Below are positions 20,975-26,034 of a stretch of 26,034 nt of DNA, in pieces. Each line of letters opens with the position of its first letter. Positions within the stretch are counted from its first letter, which is position 1. The notes under the pieces are model-generated. The model was not told the origin of the DNA and searched no databases. It saw only the letters and a program-made list of their open reading frames with translations. Location of the stretch: the NCBI GenBank assembly GCA_017425345.1, contig JAFOML010000036.1, positions 1 through 26,034 on the forward strand. The letters run 5' to 3'. This DNA is from Eubacterium sp. GTDB taxonomy: Bacteria; Bacillota_A; Clostridia; Peptostreptococcales; Anaerovoracaceae. Made by a program: the position numbers and the translations under genes.

Positions 20975-22117
20975 TTGAATAAAAAAGAAATCAGTGAGAT
21001 CCGCCGGCGCTTCAAGCCGGACTACGATAATATCAGCCAGATCTTCGGATGCTATGTAAATGCCGCCAGAGAGATCGTGACGGAAGTCGATCTCGGCATC
21101 GGTCTGATGGAGGCCGAGGAGGCGGAGATGTATTTGAAGATTTTGAAGAAAACGCTCTCCGGGACGATGGGAAAGAATCTCATCGATATCGAATTCACTA
21201 CCGCGCAGGTCGAAAGCAGTGACGAGCACCGTCTCCTGATGGCGCTCCGCGACTCTCACCTCAGGGACGCGGGTCTGCGCAAGGCCTTCTACGAACGCGT
21301 CATCGAGTCCGTCAACATGGGCGAGGTGAGCTACGTGATCCTGATCGCGGAGGATTCCTACGACGTGCCGTACAAAGGGGTCGATGACTCCGTCTTCAGC
21401 GACGGATCGTCGGAAGTCTTCCACTACTTTGTCTGCGTGATCTGCCCGGTCAAAGATGCAAAGGTCGCCCTCAGCTACAAGCCCTCCGAGCACAATTTCC
21501 GGAGCGCGACGATGGGACGCGTGCTGACGGCGCCGGAGCTCGGCTTTATGTTCCCTGCTTTTGACGACCGCAGCGCGAATATCTACAATCTGCTTTACTA
21601 CAGCAGAAATACGCTGGATATCCACGATGAGTTCATCGAGAACATGTTCGCCGCGGAGCGCGCGCCGATGTCCGCGGGTGTGCAGAAGGCGGTCTTCGGC
21701 AATATGCTGTCCGCAAAGCTCGGCGATGCCTGTGATCTGGAGGTCGTAAAGGCTCTCCATGGAGAGATCGCGGACCGCCTGGAGATCCACAAGGAAAGCA
21801 AGAGCCCCGAACTCCCCGAGCTCTACCTCACCGAAGTGGAGGAGCTTCTCGAAGAAAACGGGGTTCCGGAGGAGAAGATCGAATCCTTCCGCGAATCCTG
21901 CGAGAAAGAGTTCGGCGACAGCCCTGTCCTGAACCCCGGCAATCTGGTCAACACCAAGCGGTTTGACCTTACGACGACCGGGATCAAGATCCAGGTCGAA
22001 CCGGAATACGCCTATGAGATCGAGACGCGCGTCATCGACGGCCGCCGGTTCATCCTGATCCCGGCGGATGACACCGTCGAGGTGAACGGGATCGATATCG
22101 CTGTGCCGATGGAGTGA
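20975..22117 (+). CDS. DUF4317 family protein
   Basis: A 380-residue protein of the DUF4317 family, which is common in Clostridia and has no known function. The N-terminus (NKKEISEIRRRFKPDYDNIS, IFGCYVNAAREIV) is the family hallmark. No signal peptide or membrane helix is visible. The protein is acidic and is probably cytoplasmic. The start is TTG at 20975, nine bases after GGAGG (20961-20965). The longer frame from 20936 begins inside the -10 box and is not used. It is monocistronic and divergent from the hpf-linked RNA; a shared stress or stationary-phase role is only a guess. Confidence 0.88.
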   Translation: MNKKEISEIRRRFKPDYDNISQIFGCYVNAAREIVTEVDLGIGLMEAEEAEMYLKILKKTLSGTMGKNLIDIEFTTAQVESSDEHRLLMALRDSHLRDAGLRKAFYERVIESVNMGEVSYVILIAEDSYDVPYKGVDDSVFSDGSSEVFHYFVCVICPVKDAKVALSYKPSEHNFRSATMGRVLTAPELGFMFPAFDDRSANIYNLLYYSRNTLDIHDEFIENMFAAERAPMSAGVQKAVFGNMLSAKLGDACDLEVVKALHGEIADRLEIHKESKSPELPELYLTEVEELLEENGVPEEKIESFRESCEKEFGDSPVLNPGNLVNTKRFDLTTTGIKIQVEPEYAYEIETRVIDGRRFILIPADDTVEVNGIDIAVPME

Positions 22118-22120
22118 TTT

Positions 22121-22149
22121 GAAAAAGGCTGTCGCAAATGCGGCAGCCT
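22121..22149. terminator. Terminator between DUF4317 gene and the symporter
   Basis: Stem AGGCTGTCGC (22126-22135) / GCGGCAGCCT (22140-22149) with one G-U pair. On the minus strand TTTTT follows directly, making it a good terminator for the symporter gene. On the plus strand AGCTTACTTTTT follows, so it may also stop the DUF4317 transcript. Confidence 0.82.
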
Positions 22150-22215
22150 AGCTTACTTTTTGGGAGCAATACTACTCGTTTCAGCCGTTCACGTTCAAAC
22201 GGCCGGATAGTATGC

Positions 22216-23781
22216 TTACTGATCTCTGTCGCTCAGCGCCGTCCGTGCGCTTACCGTGACCTTATAGTCGTAGCAGCTGAACATGGAATCGACACCCTCC
22301 GGAGTCGTTCCCTGCGTCAGCAGGCTCACGACCGGTACGATGATCAGCGAGGCGACCATCGAGAACACGCCGGAATAGAGTGAGTTGGTGAAGATGAACG
22401 CGAGCGGGCCGGAAGCCGGCGCTGCCAGCCAGCCGAGCGAGATGCAGAGCTGGATGATCATCATGATGGTTCCAAACGCGTAGGTCACGGCACAGGCGGC
22501 CTTGGTCGTCTTCTTCCAGTAGAGACCGTACAGGAACGGCGCCAGGAAGGAACCGGACAGAGCACCCCAGGAGACGCCCATCAGCTGCGCGATGAAGGTG
22601 ATGCGCGACTTGGCCTGCACGATCGCGATCACTGCGGAGATCACGATGAAGACGGCGATGAAAACACGCATCGTGCGCATCTTCTGCGCCTCGGTCATCT
22701 TGTTTCCGCGGAGCGGATCGATAAAGTCCAGGGTCAGCGTGGATCCGCTGGTCAGCACCAGGGAGGACAAAGTCGACATCGACGCGGACAGCACCAGGAT
22801 CAGAACCACCCCGATCAGGATATCCGGAAGTCCGGAGAGCATCGTCGGAACGATGCTGTCAAACCCGTTTGCATCCACATCCGCCTGCGTTGTGAACAGT
22901 CTGCCGAATCCGCCGAGGAAATAGCAGCCGCCCGCCACGATGATCGCGAAGAATGTGGAGACGATCGTTCCGGTTTTGATATTGCGCTCACTGTTGATCG
23001 CATAGAACTTACTCACCATCTGCGGCAGGCCCCATGTGCCGAGCGACGTCAGAAGGACGACGATCAGAAGGTACAGCGGCTGAGGACCGAAGAAGGATGT
23101 GTAAGCGCCCTGCATGACATCCGATTCCACGAAAGACATCTTCGAGAGCGAGGGCATAAAGCCGCCGTTCTGCTGCAGGACAGCGACGATGACCGCACAG
23201 ATGCCGAACAGCATGATGATGCCCTGGATAAAGTCATTGATCGCGGTTGCCATGTAGCCGCCGGCGATCACGTAGATCGCGGTCAGCACCGCCATGAAGA
23301 CCACGCAGTATGTATAATCGATATCAAACGCCATGCGGAACAGGCGCGAAAGTCCGTTGTAAAGAGATGCCGTATAAGGGATCAGAAATGCAAATGTGAT
23401 GAATGACGCCAGCACCTTCAGCTTTCTGGATCCATAGCGCTTTCCGAAGTACTCGGGCATCGTGCGCGCGCCGAGATGCTGTGTCATGATACGGGTACGC
23501 CTGCCGAGGATGACCCAGGCGAGGAGCGACCCGATAAACGCGTTGCCAAGTCCGATCCAGGTGGAGGCGATTCCGAAGTTCCACCCGAACTGGCCGGCAT
23601 AACCGACAAAGATAACGGCCGAGAAATAGGAGGTTCCGTAGGCGAACGCGGTAAGCCAGGGACCTACTGAACGGCCTCCGAGTACGAATCCGTTCACATC
23701 CGTGGCATGTCTTCTGCAATAGATGCCGATGCCGATAAATACACAGAAAAACCCGACAAGCAGCATAACCTTTAAAATCAT
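22216..23781 (-). CDS. Sodium:solute symporter family transporter
   Basis: A 521-residue integral membrane protein of the SSS family (as PutP, PanF), with about 13 hydrophobic helices. The N-terminal core FVLGGRSVGPWLTAFAYGTS and SYFSAVIFVGYAGQFGW (helices 2-3) is the family signature for sodium-coupled uptake. The charged segment GARTMPEYFGKRYGSRK follows helix 3. It imports an organic solute with sodium; the substrate cannot be told from sequence (proline, pantothenate, other acids or sugars are possible). ATG 23781 has AGGAGG about ten bases upstream. It is monocistronic, with a promoter near 23873-23901 and a terminator at 22121-22149. Confidence 0.92.
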   Translation of the reverse strand: MILKVMLLVGFFCVFIGIGIYCRRHATDVNGFVLGGRSVGPWLTAFAYGTSYFSAVIFVGYAGQFGWNFGIASTWIGLGNAFIGSLLAWVILGRRTRIMTQHLGARTMPEYFGKRYGSRKLKVLASFITFAFLIPYTASLYNGLSRLFRMAFDIDYTYCVVFMAVLTAIYVIAGGYMATAINDFIQGIIMLFGICAVIVAVLQQNGGFMPSLSKMSFVESDVMQGAYTSFFGPQPLYLLIVVLLTSLGTWGLPQMVSKFYAINSERNIKTGTIVSTFFAIIVAGGCYFLGGFGRLFTTQADVDANGFDSIVPTMLSGLPDILIGVVLILVLSASMSTLSSLVLTSGSTLTLDFIDPLRGNKMTEAQKMRTMRVFIAVFIVISAVIAIVQAKSRITFIAQLMGVSWGALSGSFLAPFLYGLYWKKTTKAACAVTYAFGTIMMIIQLCISLGWLAAPASGPLAFIFTNSLYSGVFSMVASLIIVPVVSLLTQGTTPEGVDSMFSCYDYKVTVSARTALSDRDQ

Positions 23782-23814
23782 GACAGGACCACCTCCTATG
23801 AAGATAACTGATTG

Positions 23815-23822
23815 AAGCGCTT
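23815..23822. promoter_or_regulatory. Weak cre-like (CcpA) palindrome in the symporter leader
   Basis: AAGCGCTT (23815-23822) is a perfect palindrome like the centre of catabolite-responsive elements, but the flanks depart from the consensus (TTG before and TAA after). It lies downstream of the symporter promoter, a roadblock position. A second AAAGCG lies beside it. Confidence 0.25.
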
Positions 23823-23838
23823 TAACGCTTTATCACTG

Positions 23839-23864
23839 TTAGGCACGATAGTGCCGACTAAACT
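23839..23864. promoter_or_regulatory. Palindrome near the symporter transcription start
   Basis: GGCAC (23842-23846) / GTGCC (23851-23855) around GATA, with outer TTA/TAA. It begins about ten bases after the predicted start on the minus strand, so it could be an operator or an RNA hairpin. Confidence 0.4.
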
Positions 23865-23872
23865 ATGGTCTT

Positions 23873-23901
23873 ATTATGAACCTGTTTTTAGTGAAAGTCA
23901 A
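23873..23901 (-). promoter_or_regulatory. Symporter promoter
   Basis: On the minus strand, TTGACT (23901-23896), 17 bases, CATAAT (23878-23873): five of six matches in both boxes. It gives a leader of about 85 bases. Confidence 0.75.
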
Positions 23902-24001
23902 CAAAGAGGGACTATGTTTTTTATGCAGTACATACAAAACGGATTTTGTGAAACGGGGAGCAAAATTCAAAAATAATGTCGCGGCGCAGCGATTCTCTGC
24001 C

Positions 24002-24030
24002 TTGAAATATGTCGCTGTTTCTAATATAAT
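24002..24030 (+). promoter_or_regulatory. cdaA promoter
   Basis: TTGAAA (24002-24007), 17 bases, TATAAT (24025-24030). A leader of about 45 bases follows, with a GGAGCGA (24040-24046) / TCGCTCC (24054-24060) hairpin just before the RBS region. Confidence 0.88.
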
Positions 24031-24082
24031 TGTACAAAGGGAGCGAAAGGGGATCGCTCCTCAGGCTAAAAGGGGACTACGA

Positions 24083-24946
24083 ATGATGAAACTCATTTCT
24101 GACATGATATCAGATACCATGACGGGGTTTGGGGTTAATGATGTTTTTGATATTCTCATTACTGCCCTTGTCATTTACAAAATTCTGGAATTTATCAAGG
24201 AGACCCGCGCGCAGCAGCTCTTGAAGGGACTGCTGATTCTTGTCGTGGTCTACTTTCTTTCCGGTCTGTTCAATCTCCACGTGATCCAGTGGTTCATGCG
24301 TGGAGCGTTCACGGTCGGCTTATTTGCGCTGGTCGTGCTGTTCCAGCCGGAACTTCGACGGGGACTGGAATATATCGGACGGAGCAAGCTCACTTCGCTG
24401 CGCTTTACCCCGACCGGCAAGGAAAAGGCCAAGCATATCGTAGACGAGATCGGCGCGGCAGTTGCGGATTTTTCCGCGACCAAGACCGGCGCGCTGATGG
24501 TATTCGAACAGGAAGTTACACTCGAGGATATCGTGGAGACCGGAACGATCATCGATGCGGAGATTTCGGAACAGCTGCTGGGGAATCTGTTCTACGAGGG
24601 ATCGCCGCTCCATGACGGCGCGGTCATCATCCGCGATGGAAAGGTCCATGCGGCAGGCTGCGTGCTTCCGCTGACCAGAAACAAAGAACTGAACAAGAGC
24701 CTTGGAACCAGACACCGTGCAGGTATCGGCATTACCGAGAATTCGGACGCGCTGGTCCTCATCGTCAGCGAGGAGACCGGCATCATTTCCATTGCGCGCG
24801 GTGGAAAGATCCAGAGATTTATGGATAAAAAGAGCGTGGAGAAGGCGCTTCTGAATGTCCTGCTTCCGCAGGAGGAAGAAGAAACGAGCGGACTCAAGAA
24901 GCTTGGACAGCTGCTGACAGGAAGGGGGAAGCATGTTTCAAAGTAA
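24083..24946 (+). CDS. cdaA: Diadenylate cyclase CdaA
   Basis: A 287-residue membrane-bound c-di-AMP synthase that joins two ATP. Three hydrophobic helices lie in the first 90 residues (about 18-36, 48-66 and 70-88). The DAC domain follows, with the catalytic DGA (178-180, in LHDGAVII) and RHR (210-212, in LGTRHRAGIG). c-di-AMP controls potassium and osmolyte uptake and cell wall balance. The frame stays open to 23876, but that part covers the promoter. ATG 24083 is six bases after AGGGGA (24071-24076); the next ATG (24086) is equally possible. It overlaps cdaR by 14 bases. Confidence 0.95.
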   Translation: MMKLISDMISDTMTGFGVNDVFDILITALVIYKILEFIKETRAQQLLKGLLILVVVYFLSGLFNLHVIQWFMRGAFTVGLFALVVLFQPELRRGLEYIGRSKLTSLRFTPTGKEKAKHIVDEIGAAVADFSATKTGALMVFEQEVTLEDIVETGTIIDAEISEQLLGNLFYEGSPLHDGAVIIRDGKVHAAGCVLPLTRNKELNKSLGTRHRAGIGITENSDALVLIVSEETGIISIARGGKIQRFMDKKSVEKALLNVLLPQEEEETSGLKKLGQLLTGRGKHVSK

Positions 24947-26034
24947 AAAGGCGAACTTTGCACTCTCCCTGATCCTGGCTGCTGTGCTCTGGGTCTACGT
25001 TGTGGGAGAACTGAATCCGGAGACGCGGCGCGTGTTCCGCAACGTTCCGATCACGATCATGAACGAGCAGACGCTGGCCGATGATGGGCTTGCGGTAGTC
25101 TCTACCAGTGAGTCCAAGATGAACATCACTCTCACCGGAAAGAGAAACCAGATCAACCGGATCAGCGCCTATGACATCACAGCGACAGTAGATGTATCAG
25201 AGGCTGCAGAGGGCAACAATCAGCTCAGGATCAATATCAAGGTCCCGAATAACGTATATATCGAGGATCAGTCCATCAACCGTGTCACGGTCACGGTGGA
25301 GGGCAGCACAGAAGAGAATAAGCCGGTTACCGTCCTCTACACCGGCAACGTTGGACCCGGCCTTGAGGCGACCACGGTCAGTGTGGATCCGGAAGAGGTC
25401 GCGGTCAGCGGCGCCAAATCGCAGGTGAAAAAGGTGGTATCGCTACAGGCGGAGATCGATGTCGGCGAGATCACGGAGACCGAGAGCTCTGTTTCAGCCA
25501 ACCTGATTCCGATCAATAAGAATGGAAAGGAAGTCAGCAATGTAAGCCTTTCCACCAGTAAGGCGACCGTCACTTCCGTCCTGTACTATACCAAGATCGT
25601 AGGGCTGGATGTGCCGGTGACCGGAAAGAACAGCGGCGGATACACCAGAACGTATACCTGCCCGAACAGCATCAAGATCAAGGGCCCGCAGGATATCGTG
25701 GACGGGATTGAGACGGTCAGAGCCAAGACGATCGATCTGTCTTCTGTGACATCCAACACATCGATCCATATCGAGCCGATCATGGCGGAGAATGTGACCG
25801 TGTCGAGCGGAGCTTCCAGTCTCTATATGAAGGTCAAGGTCAAGGAGAATGAGACTCAGACCGAGACAGACATGAAGAAGTTCAATTTCAGCGGGAGTGA
25901 TGTGAGCCTGGAAAACGTGCCGGAGGAGCTGAGCGCCTCTTCTGCGACGGAGGGCATTACCGTCACCGTGAGCGGAACGGCGGATGATCTGAAGACGATC
26001 GGGAAGGACGATATTTCGCTCAGCGCAGACCTGA
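24933..26034 (+). CDS. cdaR: CdaR, YbbR-domain regulator of CdaA (partial, 3' end outside)
   Basis: Starts at ATG 24933 inside the end of cdaA, with AGGGGGA just upstream, and stays open for 367 codons to the window edge. One N-terminal membrane helix (about residues 8-25, FALSLILAAVLWVYVVGE) precedes an extracellular part made of repeated beta-rich YbbR domains. These recur roughly every 85 residues, with VSVDPEEVAVSG-type segments. CdaR binds and modulates CdaA in other Firmicutes. The usual next gene, glmM, would lie outside the window. Confidence 0.9.
   Translation, partial: MFQSKKANFALSLILAAVLWVYVVGELNPETRRVFRNVPITIMNEQTLADDGLAVVSTSESKMNITLTGKRNQINRISAYDITATVDVSEAAEGNNQLRINIKVPNNVYIEDQSINRVTVTVEGSTEENKPVTVLYTGNVGPGLEATTVSVDPEEVAVSGAKSQVKKVVSLQAEIDVGEITETESSVSANLIPINKNGKEVSNVSLSTSKATVTSVLYYTKIVGLDVPVTGKNSGGYTRTYTCPNSIKIKGPQDIVDGIETVRAKTIDLSSVTSNTSIHIEPIMAENVTVSSGASSLYMKVKVKENETQTETDMKKFNFSGSDVSLENVPEELSASSATEGITVTVSGTADDLKTIGKDDISLSADL

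Noticed and set aside
23876..24082. N-terminal extension of CdaA
   Set aside because: This stretch covers the cdaA promoter and leader hairpin. The protein from 24083 already has the full family N-terminus.

Overview
The window reads as a chromosomal segment of a moderately GC-rich Firmicute of class Clostridia, probably a Lachnospiraceae-like or related gut/anaerobe lineage (inference). The reasons are strong GGAGG Shine-Dalgarno sites with several TTG starts, the tmk-holB-ricT-methyltransferase-abrB gene order also known from Bacillus, a class III fructose-1,6-bisphosphatase, CdaA/CdaR, a long-form HPF preceded by a raiA-type structured RNA, and a DUF4317 gene. Nothing here identifies a species.

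Layout. 1-523: 3' end of a 23S rRNA, a 5S rRNA and its terminator. 606-1676: mnmA (tRNA 2-thiolation). 1721-5186: a compact operon with its own promoter, holding a 35-residue membrane peptide, tmk, holB, ricT and a TrmN6-type methyltransferase, mostly joined by ATGA overlaps. 5216-5928: a small single-pass membrane protein and an AbrB-type regulator ending at a terminator. 6001-9275: murA (TTG start) and fbp, ending at a terminator. 9444-11504: azlCD (minus strand), divergent from a LysR regulator, with interleaved promoters. 11517-11694: tRNA-Arg(ACG) with a consensus promoter and a long hairpin that includes the tRNA 3' end.

11695-12434 is the odd part. It is a gene-poor block with copies of the tRNA 3' end, antisense T-arm copies, several strong hairpins and a 93-bp tandem repeat of nearly identical units. 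After it comes a two-helix membrane protein with a long acidic repeat tail (minus strand). 13255-19880 is a five-gene operon: a PurF-like protein with a dismantled glutaminase site, a YhaM-type exoribonuclease, a CCA-adding/poly(A)-polymerase relative with altered motifs, RecD2 and ComFC. Its members fit a nucleic acid and phosphoribosyl theme. 19879-20887 (minus) is hpf with its promoter and, upstream, a raiA RNA candidate with its own promoter. The promoter of the DUF4317 gene (20975-22117) lies back to back with that RNA. 22216-23781 (minus) is a sodium:solute symporter with a promoter more than 90 bp upstream and a structured leader. The window closes with cdaA (c-di-AMP synthase) and a truncated cdaR.

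The points most worth following up are the glutaminase-dead PurF paralogue, the altered nucleotidyltransferase beside it, the tRNA-linked repeat block and the raiA RNA.
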